Assembly: GCA_044221445.1 (NCBI GenBank)
Contig: JBGAPF010000011.1
Span: 1-64,000 of the forward strand
Source of the DNA: JBDHTS01 sp044221445
GTDB taxonomy: Bacteria; Pseudomonadota; Alphaproteobacteria; Micavibrionales; Micavibrionaceae
DNA length: 64,000 bases
Direction of reading: 5' to 3'
The notes beneath the pieces are model-generated. The model ran no database searches, was not told the origin of the DNA, and saw nothing but the letters and a program-made list of their open reading frames with translations. Every line of letters starts with the position of its first letter. Position 1 is the stretch's first letter. The position numbers and the translations under genes were made by a program. Of the stretch, positions 17,701 to 24,556 are shown piece by piece.

Positions 17701-18288
17701 GGCGCTGTCGCGGATGAATTGTTCCCCAACCTGATGCCGAGCGCCATCGACGCCAGCAAACAATGGCTTGGGGATAATATGAACCCCGAGGCCCGCGCGG
17801 CGTTTAAAAATAAAATGAAAAACATGACGGCGCAGGACTGGATGGACAAGGCCAAAGAAAATCCCTTGATCGTCGGCGCCCTGGCCCTTGGCCTGCTTGG
17901 CACCGGCAGGGCCGGGCTGGGTGAAAAAGCTCTTGTTACGGCCTGCCTGGTGGGCGTTGCATATTTCATCCAAAACTATTTCCTGGGCAAAGAAAAAACG
18001 CACGAGCTTTTCGGCGGCGCCATGGCTTCGGCTGAAAGAGGCATCCAGTCAGCGTCTCAATGGGCAAGCGAGACGTTCCAGGGTGAAACCTCCACGACGC
18101 GCGAACGGAGAGGCCGCAGCGGGCCGGGCCTTCCCTATGACTTTGCCGACGAAAGCCCTGTCCCGAAAATCGACGTCAGGGCAATCGACGATCCCACGAT
18201 CAAGGTTGCGCCGGAACGTACGCCTGCACCGGGCTGGCAGGTCAATCCCGATACCGGTCGCCTGATGCCTGCGCCTACCCCGATTTAG
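14710..18288 (+). CDS. Large unknown protein (1192 aa), Ala/Pro/Ser-rich with hydrophobic C-terminal region
   Basis: AAAGG lies six bases before ATG 14710. Residues 1-280 look helical and mostly soluble. About 370-540 is low-complexity, rich in Pro, Ala and Ser. About 540-800 has hydrophobic helices. Near residues 835-855 the nonapeptide TPGMDLSGV occurs twice. The C-terminal third has two glycine-rich hydrophobic segments (ALAGAALGKGAMNRVVLGG and VGALALGLLGTGRAGLG) that could cross or insert into a membrane. No signal peptide is seen. Bases about 16320-17160 are visibly more AT-rich, with T/A-ending codons, than the rest, suggesting mosaic origin. I do not recognise any domain. It is followed directly by a terminator. 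Confidence 0.8.
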   Translation: MAGSVSQFNDIYSLLPATVIDGMPGDIAQLVQAKNKILAAESQKASVRQGQIPGDLAADAMAGMKIEQAEEAFSRLYDSVAATGAARMDGIQSYLARIAPAPSEGYAIPSSAYARGEIYNALPQSTDELKAGVTQETDPEGYRLTALKQAVLEARRQSQSVIASGNVSGVLDTVALAAASKAEIEAAGRFDAAFHDVEAAGKIDAVKGFIDRQVDKGAVKTLRETGVVLEGVNGMLEQTVAGVAALPGLVMDGGNWLSGKATGRQYPGSMAGATYEFVMDGMARGRTPLVSDKSPREETQVDNVSTGLLVGSTIATLPLAIEALPALVARGGALTANTGKTIGGLGRTSEGAAAEAASEGALANPSIIVRRPGMPGAAQSGSLPDAADVLIRDVVPKRSGFSGAPAEGAPGYADVESVLLRRPGAAGSGASDSADPLSGFAPKRPGQAPSAAAPRTEPSAAAPARPPSASTENTVAQGQPPSVSGDSAARAENMGSAMGRSSATPEQLAASAREAASGRSGAANAAQDGASSVEKLTWRQARNIARSEYTLSRKLELLSEKAGGEKAIRKLLLDARQNGITAEAVELVAKSNKIPTAVQMQVEQIFAKQTAKGISGWAGRKFDAAGALIEQARLYPITGSAKVAWAPVQLATTPLRYGWSAATYNGFTKFATVATTTTGLGIAHKATDGESSKQLMAYAGTAASKGVDIASAAGSYGLTAGEYALSALTPENRKAVETFVVSNVVPAAQTVLDGARYSTAALATMGAQGLGYDDVVFMPTDDAAHSLIPPSLLPFGMARLAAFTVNHEEQAALDSLRPLAFKPDDQTSGATATPGMDLSGVVVAPDPTPGMDLSGVTAEAANASGTSPSGTGAVTAETKRKAENLDVRLAAAGGKIPPAAPGLSPEADTLTAGVLSQYAGKSSDKIKAHADALLADSEADDGTDEETKARALGNKLVQVATDHGPEHGFAMIGALAGAALGKGAMNRVVLGGIWGGLGAVADELFPNLMPSAIDASKQWLGDNMNPEARAAFKNKMKNMTAQDWMDKAKENPLIVGALALGLLGTGRAGLGEKALVTACLVGVAYFIQNYFLGKEKTHELFGGAMASAERGIQSASQWASETFQGETSTTRERRGRSGPGLPYDFADESPVPKIDVRAIDDPTIKVAPERTPAPGWQVNPDTGRLMPAPTPI

Positions 18289-18309
18289 CCGAAAAATATC
18301 GGCTTTTTC
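18287..18309 (+). terminator. Rho-independent terminator
   Basis: The six-base stem AGCCGA / TCGGCT (18287-18292 with 18299-18304) is followed by a T run. It begins inside the stop codon of the 1192-residue gene and so ends that transcript. Confidence 0.7.
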
Positions 18310-18390
18310 CTGCCCTGCCCTTGAACTCGCAGGGGGTTGCGCTTAGTATGGCAGTTGATTCGTGTGAAAATCTGCCAGAAAAATCTCATT

Positions 18391-18729
18391 ATGCCCGAAC
18401 TGCCGTCCGATCAGGAATTCAACAAAGGTCATGCGCCCGATGACCGGGACATGAAGGTGGAGCTTGCCGTCAACGACCGTGCGGAAGCTATTATATTTCA
18501 TAATAAACCCTTCACCAAGGATCTCAGCTGGCTGGAATTCGATCTGGATTCCAGCCGCCTGACATTCATTATGAATAACGGCGAAATTCGCGATTTCGGC
18601 ATCCCGATCCGCCCCGAACTGGGACGGTACATGCAGAACACGTTTCAGGTTTTGATGGTGCTGATGGATGAAAAAGCCGGGGAGCCCGTCGAAGGCGGCT
18701 ATATCCCTCTCATGATCCATCGCGCCTAA
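18391..18729 (+). CDS. Conserved hypothetical protein (112 aa)
   Basis: A small cytoplasmic protein from ATG 18391. The middle part has alternating hydrophobic and polar residues (LSWLEFDLDSSRLTFIMN), then DFGIPI and MQNTFQVLMVLMDE, with the look of a compact alpha/beta fold. The reading frame extends upstream to 18337, but that region overlaps promoter-like AT-rich sequence and adds nothing family-like. No good ribosome binding site is seen at either start. Function is unknown. Confidence 0.6.
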   Translation: MPELPSDQEFNKGHAPDDRDMKVELAVNDRAEAIIFHNKPFTKDLSWLEFDLDSSRLTFIMNNGEIRDFGIPIRPELGRYMQNTFQVLMVLMDEKAGEPVEGGYIPLMIHRA

Positions 18730-18739
18730 CTAACTAGGC

Positions 18740-18754
18740 TTAATTAAGTATTAA
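18740..18754 (+). promoter_or_regulatory. Possible CtrA-type box (TTAA-N7-TTAA)
   Basis: TTAA at 18740-18743 and TTAA at 18751-18754 with seven bases between match the spacing of the alphaproteobacterial CtrA half-sites. It lies 92 bases before the start of the 62-residue gene at 18846. The flanking DNA is AT-rich, so chance occurrence is quite possible. Confidence 0.3.
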
Positions 18755-18845
18755 TCAAGACGTACCCGTATAAATATAAAGTTTGCATTTTACATTTTAC
18801 ACAATATATAATCTATTAGTAGACGAATCCAGAAGGAGGCCCGGA

Positions 18846-19034
18846 ATGAATGCATTGAGCCGTAGCGATATCGGAAATATTATTGGCGCCACCGAGTCAG
18901 TTCATATGAACACTGACTTCGAATATCAGGGCAGGACTTCACCGACATCGATGGCAACGAATTTTGGCTATAGAGCGCCAGAACTTTCAGGCTCCTCTTT
19001 GGTGGCAAAAGCGCCGAGTTTCGATAACGCATAA
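18846..19034 (+). CDS. Small hypothetical protein (62 aa)
   Basis: A strong AAGGAGG site ends seven bases before ATG 18846, and a strong terminator follows, so this is a well-supported independent small gene. The 62-residue product is polar, rich in Ser, Thr, Gly and Asn, with no signal peptide or membrane segment (for example GRTSPTSMATNFGYRAPELS). It may be largely unstructured. I do not recognise it. Confidence 0.65.
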   Translation: MNALSRSDIGNIIGATESVHMNTDFEYQGRTSPTSMATNFGYRAPELSGSSLVAKAPSFDNA

Positions 19035-19054
19035 ATGCTGAATATGAACGGTTA

Positions 19055-19090
19055 AAAAAGGCGGCCCGATGGCCGCCTTTTTGTTTTTTG
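19055..19090 (+). terminator. Strong Rho-independent terminator, bidirectional
   Basis: A perfect 12-base stem, AAAAAGGCGGCC (19055-19066) with GGCCGCCTTTTT (19071-19082), a four-base loop CGAT and T-rich DNA after it. The A run on the 5' side lets it serve both the small plus-strand gene and the minus-strand I78 operon. Confidence 0.88.
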
Positions 19091-19093
19091 AAC

Positions 19094-19495
19094 TTACCAG
19101 CACGAAATGGCCGTGACGATGCCGCCATCGTCGACCTGCACGTTGATCCGCGCCGCCGAATAGTCTTCCGTTGCGGGCGTATTGGGCTTGAGGATGCGGT
19201 ACGGGCGTCCCGTGGCCTTCACCGCCGCTTCGTCGACAGGTTTGCCGACCCAGCCGCCGAAATCACAGGCGACAGGCGTCACGTTCGGCGGCGCCTGTTC
19301 GCTGCCGTCCGGCATGGCGACGGCAGACCCCACGGGCATAGACCCTTCCACCGCGCCGCTGTAACCGGACGATGCATCCTCCTGCGCCCTGCCCGCGCCC
19401 ATGGTCAGCACGAAGGTCAGGAGCGCGCCGATCAGCAACACGACGATCAGGGTAGGCATAATCACGATCATGCGGATCTTTTTCTTCTTCGTCAT
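19094..19495 (-). CDS. I78-family peptidase inhibitor, copy 1
   Basis: A 133-residue protein with a basic N-terminus and a long hydrophobic segment (about residues 8-32) that anchors or exports it. The C-terminal domain has the I78 pattern: Cys in ACDFGGWVGKPVDEA, then GRPYRILKPNTPAT, SAARINVQVDD, and a closing Cys in AISCW, which probably pairs with the first Cys. I78 inhibitors act on serine proteases. It is the last of three tandem paralogues on this strand. The segment between membrane part and inhibitor domain is a Gly/Ser/Pro linker. Confidence 0.82.
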   Translation of the reverse strand: MTKKKKIRMIVIMPTLIVVLLIGALLTFVLTMGAGRAQEDASSGYSGAVEGSMPVGSAVAMPDGSEQAPPNVTPVACDFGGWVGKPVDEAAVKATGRPYRILKPNTPATEDYSAARINVQVDDGGIVTAISCW

Positions 19496-19510
19496 GGTCC
19501 GTTTCTTTCG

Positions 19511-19945
19511 TTAGCTGCAGGAGACACGCAATACGGTGCCCCCTTTTTCATCGGTATAGACATTGATGCGGCCCGGCTGGAAATCCCGCGTCGCGGGCGC
19601 GTCGGGCTTCAGGATGCGGTAGTCGCGGCCCGTGGCTTTCAACGCCACCTGGTCCACCGGCTTGCCGACCCATCCGGAAAAATCGCAGGCCGGTTCTTCC
19701 GTCCCTGCCCCATCTTCGATACGGTCGGCGGAGACGACCGGGTCGCTATGCACGACTTCGTCCGGTCCCCCGCCATGATTGACGCCGACGACATCGTTGG
19801 GCAGCGGACCGTTATCGACTTCGGTCGCGCTGTTGAACACGGAGGGCCGGCCATCCTGGGCACGTCCCTGCCCCGCAACCGCGAGCGAAAACAGGGCGAC
19901 CGACGCCACCATGACTATTGCGCGCAGAGCTTCCCTGTTAGCCAC
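19511..19945 (-). CDS. I78-family peptidase inhibitor, copy 2
   Basis: A 144-residue product from GTG 19945, overlapping the end of copy 3 by eight bases (translational coupling). A signal peptide ends around AVAGQGRAQ (about residue 29). A linker of about 65 residues rich in Val, Asp and Gly follows. The inhibitor core reads ACDFSGWVGKPVDQV, GRDYRILKPDAPAT, PGRINVYTDE, and RVSCS, with the paired cysteines kept. Likely periplasmic or lipid-free secreted; the target protease is unknown. Confidence 0.82.
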   Translation of the reverse strand: MANREALRAIVMVASVALFSLAVAGQGRAQDGRPSVFNSATEVDNGPLPNDVVGVNHGGGPDEVVHSDPVVSADRIEDGAGTEEPACDFSGWVGKPVDQVALKATGRDYRILKPDAPATRDFQPGRINVYTDEKGGTVLRVSCS

Positions 19946-20330
19946 AGGTCACGCTCATAACGGTTTTACCCTCTTCATCACTATGAAGGTTGATGCGTTC
20001 CGCGGAATATTCCTGCGTCACGATGGCGCCGGGTTTCAGGATACGGTACGGACGCCCCGTGGCTTTGGCCGCCGCGTCGGCTTCATCTATCGGCTTGCCG
20101 ACCCATTGCTGGAAATCGCAGGCCGGCGCGACGTCGTCGGACGGCGGGGTGTAATCGTCCTCGGCACCGCCAGGCCCCGGATCGCCCGCGACCGCCTGGG
20201 GCATGCCGGCTGGGGCGGAGGCTTCGTGCGCCCTGACAGGCGAAACGGCCAGGATAAGCGCGATGGCCGCGAACGCGAAAAACAAGGCCTTCATAACGGC
20301 CATTGAACGCGGATTTTGAACTTTTTTCAT
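19938..20330 (-). CDS. I78-family peptidase inhibitor, copy 3 (first in operon)
   Basis: A 130-residue protein from ATG 20330 with AAGGAG eight bases upstream. A signal peptide ends near SPVRAHEA (about residue 35). The core has ACDFQQWVGKPIDEA, GRPYRILKPGAIVT, SAERINLHSDE and SVTCG. It carries one extra residue pair before KATGRPYR compared with the others. It leads the three-gene operon and is divergent from lepA with 94 bases between starts. Confidence 0.83.
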   Translation of the reverse strand: MKKVQNPRSMAVMKALFFAFAAIALILAVSPVRAHEASAPAGMPQAVAGDPGPGGAEDDYTPPSDDVAPACDFQQWVGKPIDEADAAAKATGRPYRILKPGAIVTQEYSAERINLHSDEEGKTVMSVTCG

Positions 20331-20424
20331 GTTGTTTCTCCTTGATGGAGGCTATTTATATCCTTAAATCCGTCCCCGCTCAACTTATGTTGCATTTCGG
20401 GGCTGTTCCCCCTATTTTCCCGGC

Positions 20425-22233
20425 ATGACAAAGCCGATGAACCTGATCCGCAACTTCGCCATTATCGCCCATATCGACCATGGCAAATCCACCCTGGCCG
20501 ACCGCCTGATCCAGACCTGCGGCGGGCTGGAGGCGCGGGAGATGACCGAACAGGTGCTCGACAACATGGACATCGAGCGCGAACGCGGCATCACCATCAA
20601 GGCCCAGACCGTGCGCCTGGCGTATACGGCAAGGGACGGGGTCGAATATCAGCTGAACCTGATGGACACGCCCGGCCACGTGGACTTCGCCTACGAAGTC
20701 TCCCGCTCGCTCGCGTCATGCGAGGGGTCGCTGCTGGTGGTCGACGCGTCCCAGGGCGTGGAGGCCCAAACGCTGGCCAACGTCTACCAGGCCATCGACA
20801 ACAACCACGAGATCATCACGGTCATCAACAAGATCGACCTGCCCGCCGCCGAGCCGGAAAAGGCCCGCGCCCAGATCGAGGACGTGATCGGCATCGACGC
20901 GTCGGAAGCCTGCCTCGTTTCCGGCAAATCGGGCATCGGCATTCCCGACCTGCTGGAAGCCATCGTCACCCGCCTGCCCGCGCCTAAGGGCGACCCGGAG
21001 GCGCCGACGAAGGCCCTGCTGGTCGACAGCTGGTACGACGCCTATCTCGGCGTCGTCATCCTGGTGCGCGTTATCGACGGCTACCTGCGCAAGGGACAGA
21101 AGATCCGGTTCATGGCGACGGGCGCCACGCGCGACATCGACCGCGTCGGGATGTTCACGCCGAAGAAAGTCATGCTGGACGCGCTCGGCCCTGGCGAGAT
21201 GGGATTCATCACCGCGGCCATCAAGGATATTTCCGACACCCTGGTCGGCGACACCATCACGGACGAACGCAAGCCTGCCGCCGCCGCGCTGGCTGGGTTC
21301 AAGCCCTCGGTCCCCATGGTGTTCTGCTCGCTGTTCCCCGTCGACTCCTCGGAATTCGAGAAGCTGCGCGAATCCATCGGCAAGCTGAAGCTGAACGACG
21401 CCAGCCTGCATTACGAGGCGGAATCGTCCCAGGCCCTCGGCATGGGGTTCCGCTGCGGCTTCCTTGGCCTGCTGCACATGGAGATCATCCAGGAACGACT
21501 GGAGCGCGAATTCGACCTCGATATGATCCCGACCGCGCCGAGCGTGGTCTATGAGATCGATCTGACCAACGGCGACCACCTGACGCTTTATAACCCTGTC
21601 GATATGCCGGACGTCTCCCGCATCAAGGAGATCCGCGAGCCGTGGATCCGCGCCACCATCATGACGCCCGACGAATATGTCGGCGGCCTGCTGCAGCTGT
21701 GCCAGGAACGGCGCGGCGTCCAGGTGGAGCTTACCTATGTCGGCAGCCGCGCCATGCTGGTCTACCGCCTGCCACTCAACGAGGTGGTGTTCGATTTCTA
21801 CGACCGGCTGAAAAGCATCAGCCGCGGCTATGCCAGCTTCGACTATGCGCTCGACGGCTACGACGCGGGCGACCTCGTCAAGCTGGACGTCATGGTCAAC
21901 CAGGAACCGATAGACGCGCTCAGCATGATCGTCCACCGCAGCCAGGCCGAACGGCGCGGCCGCCATCTGTGCGAGCGCCTGAAAGAACTGATCCCGCGCC
22001 AGATGTTCAAGATCGCCGTCCAGGCCACCATCGGCGCCAAGATCATCGCCCGTGAGGACATTAGCGCCCTGCGCAAGGACGTCACCGCCAAATGCTACGG
22101 CGGCGACGCGACCCGGAAACGCAAACTGCTGGAGAAGCAGAAAAAGGGTAAGTTGAAAATGCGGCAGTACGGGAATGTAGAAATCCCGCAAAGCGCATTT
22201 ATTGCGGCGCTGAAGATGGGGGATGAGAAGTGA
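20425..22233 (+). CDS. lepA: Elongation factor 4
   Basis: A translational GTPase that acts on the ribosome and is linked to back-translocation and assembly. The 602 residues match the family length. The G1 loop is AHIDHGKSTLADRL, switch II is DTPGHVDFAYEV, and the G4 motif is NKIDLP. The LepA-specific C-terminal end is present (GGDATRKRKLLEKQKKGK). Start ATG 20425 is close to the first conserved residues; a second ATG at 20437 is possible. The gene is strongly GC-rich. Confidence 0.96.
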   Translation: MTKPMNLIRNFAIIAHIDHGKSTLADRLIQTCGGLEAREMTEQVLDNMDIERERGITIKAQTVRLAYTARDGVEYQLNLMDTPGHVDFAYEVSRSLASCEGSLLVVDASQGVEAQTLANVYQAIDNNHEIITVINKIDLPAAEPEKARAQIEDVIGIDASEACLVSGKSGIGIPDLLEAIVTRLPAPKGDPEAPTKALLVDSWYDAYLGVVILVRVIDGYLRKGQKIRFMATGATRDIDRVGMFTPKKVMLDALGPGEMGFITAAIKDISDTLVGDTITDERKPAAAALAGFKPSVPMVFCSLFPVDSSEFEKLRESIGKLKLNDASLHYEAESSQALGMGFRCGFLGLLHMEIIQERLEREFDLDMIPTAPSVVYEIDLTNGDHLTLYNPVDMPDVSRIKEIREPWIRATIMTPDEYVGGLLQLCQERRGVQVELTYVGSRAMLVYRLPLNEVVFDFYDRLKSISRGYASFDYALDGYDAGDLVKLDVMVNQEPIDALSMIVHRSQAERRGRHLCERLKELIPRQMFKIAVQATIGAKIIAREDISALRKDVTAKCYGGDATRKRKLLEKQKKGKLKMRQYGNVEIPQSAFIAALKMGDEK

Positions 22234-22346
22234 CAGGTTGCCTGAGGAGCGTAAAGCTCATTAGCCAAACTATCACATTCGACCGCTAACAGCCTGCAAT
22301 TAGCCGATGGTCTTCTAAAGGTGTTTTTAAAAACATTAATTTTTCC

Positions 22347-22381
22347 TTAGTCTTGAAAAATCTATTTTTTTAGACTAATTT
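22347..22381 (+). promoter_or_regulatory. Promoter of the Fic gene overlapped by an inverted repeat
   Basis: TTGAAA (22353-22358) and TAATTT (22376-22381) are separated by 17 bases. The inverted repeat TTAGTCT (22347-22353) / AGACTAA (22372-22378) overlaps both elements, as expected of a repressor operator. It ends 42 bases before the Fic gene start. Confidence 0.5.
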
Positions 22382-22422
22382 TGTTTTTAAGTCTTTAAAG
22401 CCTGTTTAAATGGCCCTTAAAT

Positions 22423-23577
22423 ATGAACTTAAATAGAACAACCTCATCGGGACGCTATGTCCAATGTGCACATAAAAACGGCGATTACGCTTATTTTGTG
22501 CCCTATCCTCTGCCACCTAACCTCAAATACGATAATGATCTTATGTATTTAGGTATGGAAGCCCAGCGGTATCTATCTGAGTTAGGTGTAAAGTGTAACC
22601 AGTTGCCACATCCTGGCTTGTTTATTCACACCTATATGAAAAAGGAAGCCCAATTTTCATGCCAGATTGAAGGCACTAAAGCATCTATACGAGACGTTTT
22701 AGAAGACCAAGCGGGTGTCGCCCGAGATAATGCACCAAAAGATACTGATGATATTGTTAATTATCTTAAGGCATTAGAAAAGGGCATTTCCATTCTCGAC
22801 AGCACAGACATCAGCCTTTGGTTTATTCGCTCTATTCATGAACAATTGGTTGCACATCAACCAGATAAAGAACCGGGAAAATTCAGAGAAACGCAAAATC
22901 AAATTGGCGGTGTATCATACAATCCAGCTTCAGCGGAGTTTGTTCCTCCCAATAAGTTAGAAATGGATCAAGCACTAATTCAGCTTGAAGAGTTCATAAA
23001 AGCAAAAGATACGAAATTACCACCTCTGTTGAAAATAGCACTGATTCACGCTCAATTTGAAACGATTCATCCTTTTCATGATGGGAACGGGCGCGTCGGT
23101 CGCATTTTGATTACACTACAGCTTTTCAAAGAAAAAATTATTGATCAACCTGTTCTCTATTTATCTTTCTTTTTTAAGAAGCATAAAGCTGATTACGATG
23201 CGCATTTACAATCTTTGCATGACAAAGGAACATGGGAAGATTGGCTAAAATTTTTCCTGACGGGAGTGATTGATACCTGTAAAGATGGCATAGAGTTGAC
23301 GCATAAAATTGACGATCTGGCCCAAAAGTGCATTGACAAAATTGCTGCGCGATTCTCTGAGAATAAATTTCAAACCCCTAGTAATTTTTTGTATTATCTA
23401 TTTCAGAAGCCCGTGGTATCTGCAAAAGATGTACAAGAAAAATTAAACAAAAGTAAGCAATATACTTATGATATTTTAGCACAATTTGTTAACATGGGAA
23501 TTTTACAAGAAATTACAAATCAATCTCGTAATAAAAAATATGTTTTCATTGATTACATGAAAATTCTCGATCTATAA
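22423..23577 (+). CDS. Fic-domain AMPylase-type protein
   Basis: A 384-residue Fic protein, an enzyme family that transfers AMP or related groups from a nucleotide to proteins. The catalytic motif HPFHDGNGRVGR is complete. The N-terminal helix has SCQIEG, matching the (S/T)xxxE(G/N) inhibitory motif of self-inhibited Fic proteins. A winged-helix-like region follows at the C-terminus (SAKDVQEKLNKSKQYTYDIL), which may bind DNA. The gene is strikingly AT-rich against lepA, and so probably acquired. No ribosome binding site is evident before ATG 22423. No antitoxin-like partner is adjacent. Confidence 0.9.
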   Translation: MNLNRTTSSGRYVQCAHKNGDYAYFVPYPLPPNLKYDNDLMYLGMEAQRYLSELGVKCNQLPHPGLFIHTYMKKEAQFSCQIEGTKASIRDVLEDQAGVARDNAPKDTDDIVNYLKALEKGISILDSTDISLWFIRSIHEQLVAHQPDKEPGKFRETQNQIGGVSYNPASAEFVPPNKLEMDQALIQLEEFIKAKDTKLPPLLKIALIHAQFETIHPFHDGNGRVGRILITLQLFKEKIIDQPVLYLSFFFKKHKADYDAHLQSLHDKGTWEDWLKFFLTGVIDTCKDGIELTHKIDDLAQKCIDKIAARFSENKFQTPSNFLYYLFQKPVVSAKDVQEKLNKSKQYTYDILAQFVNMGILQEITNQSRNKKYVFIDYMKILDL

Positions 23578-23628
23578 ACTAGGTTATTAATTAGGAAAAC
23601 TTACTAATTTTATAGGACTAGGATTTCA

Positions 23629-24276
23629 ATGACTGAAAATGTCGTACATCAATTGAATGAAGCGAGAACTGTTCGGGAAGTTCTTCATATTCCTCTACCC
23701 GTTTCCATTCATCATATTGGCAATGTCCGAACTTTTAAAAAATTCTCCTGCACATTCGGGGAGCAAAGACTTTTAAAATCCGATGGTGATATTTTAGCCT
23801 ATCAACCAACGATCCGTTGCGAATTCCTGGATGCTGCGACGGCCTATGAAGGCGACGGTTTGCGCGAAGGGCAGGCCACTTCACTTGTCCTCCTTTTCAG
23901 AAAAGGGCGGAATAGAAAAGATACTTCCCCTCATACCGATCTGGCTCAGCGGCCTGACTCCAGAATTTACTTGTGCAGTAATGTGGCGCCTACACTGGTC
24001 CTTCCGCATGATCGTCAATTGGCAATTTTTGAAGAAAAAGGCCTCGGGAACTGGCTTGATAGTCCCTTTGATGAAGAAGGCTGGAATGCGAAAATACTTC
24101 ACGATGTTTTTGGCGCAAAAGAATTGGAAGACATTTTTGCAGCGCATGCCAGCCCATACCCCGCAAACCAAATCACGCTCATTTCAGGCATAACATACCA
24201 TCGTGCACAAAATGAGTCGCCGTCATCAAGAGTTTTGGGAAGAGTGACGGCAACTTTTATTCGGCCTGAAGTTTAG
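23629..24276 (+). CDS. Hypothetical protein (215 aa)
   Basis: A soluble-looking protein of 215 residues with no signal peptide. It has many aromatic and charged residues in a probable mostly-beta fold (for example CTFGEQRLL, TSLVLLFRKG, ATFIRPEV at the end). It lies 51 bases after the Fic gene; the gap contains a short inverted repeat (AATTAG / CTAATT). Its composition is closer to the host chromosome than the Fic gene's. I do not recognise a family. Confidence 0.6.
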   Translation: MTENVVHQLNEARTVREVLHIPLPVSIHHIGNVRTFKKFSCTFGEQRLLKSDGDILAYQPTIRCEFLDAATAYEGDGLREGQATSLVLLFRKGRNRKDTSPHTDLAQRPDSRIYLCSNVAPTLVLPHDRQLAIFEEKGLGNWLDSPFDEEGWNAKILHDVFGAKELEDIFAAHASPYPANQITLISGITYHRAQNESPSSRVLGRVTATFIRPEV

Positions 24277-24326
24277 CCTCGACACATCAAGCTTGCTTTA
24301 AACATCTTAATCAAATATCGCGTTTT

Positions 24327-24351
24327 GGAACATTCTTCATATCCAAGCGTA
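24327..24351 (+). promoter_or_regulatory. EcfG-type promoter candidate
   Basis: GGAAC (24327-24331), 16 bases, then CGTA (24348-24351). This matches the alphaproteobacterial EcfG consensus GGAAC-N16/17-CGTT except for the last base. It is 31 bases before the start of the small membrane protein at 24382. Confidence 0.5.
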
Positions 24352-24381
24352 AGCCTTCCTGTGACCAAAGGATGCGCTGTC

Positions 24382-24537
24382 ATGGAGCAAAAAATTGCGG
24401 ATGCTCCGAAAACGAAACAAGAGTATGAACGGCAGAAAGGCCCGATACCCACGGTCGCCGTCTTGCTAGTCCTGGGCCTGATCGCGGCGGCGCTTCTATT
24501 TTTCGTGCCGGCAATAACAAGCAGCTCTCAACAATAA
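24382..24537 (+). CDS. Small single-pass membrane protein (51 aa)
   Basis: AAAGGA lies nine bases before ATG 24382. The first 24 residues are charged (KTKQEYERQKGP), followed by one long hydrophobic helix (TVAVLLVLGLIAAALLFFV) and a short polar tail. A GGAAC-N16-CGTA site just upstream suggests control by the general stress sigma factor, which in this class often drives small membrane proteins. The frame is open to 24325 with a TTG, but that would run through the promoter. Confidence 0.6.
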   Translation: MEQKIADAPKTKQEYERQKGPIPTVAVLLVLGLIAAALLFFVPAITSSSQQ

Positions 24538-24556
24538 ACGACGCGTGAGCGCTTTA

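Noticed and set aside
20716..22191. 491-codon open frame antisense to lepA
   Set aside because: A shadow of the GC-rich lepA codons; it shows no domain and rests on no translation signal.
22290..22305. GACCGCTAACAG repeated near 52785 as a possible attachment site
   Set aside because: A 12-base match is expected by chance many times in a window of this size, and no integrase or tRNA lies near either copy.
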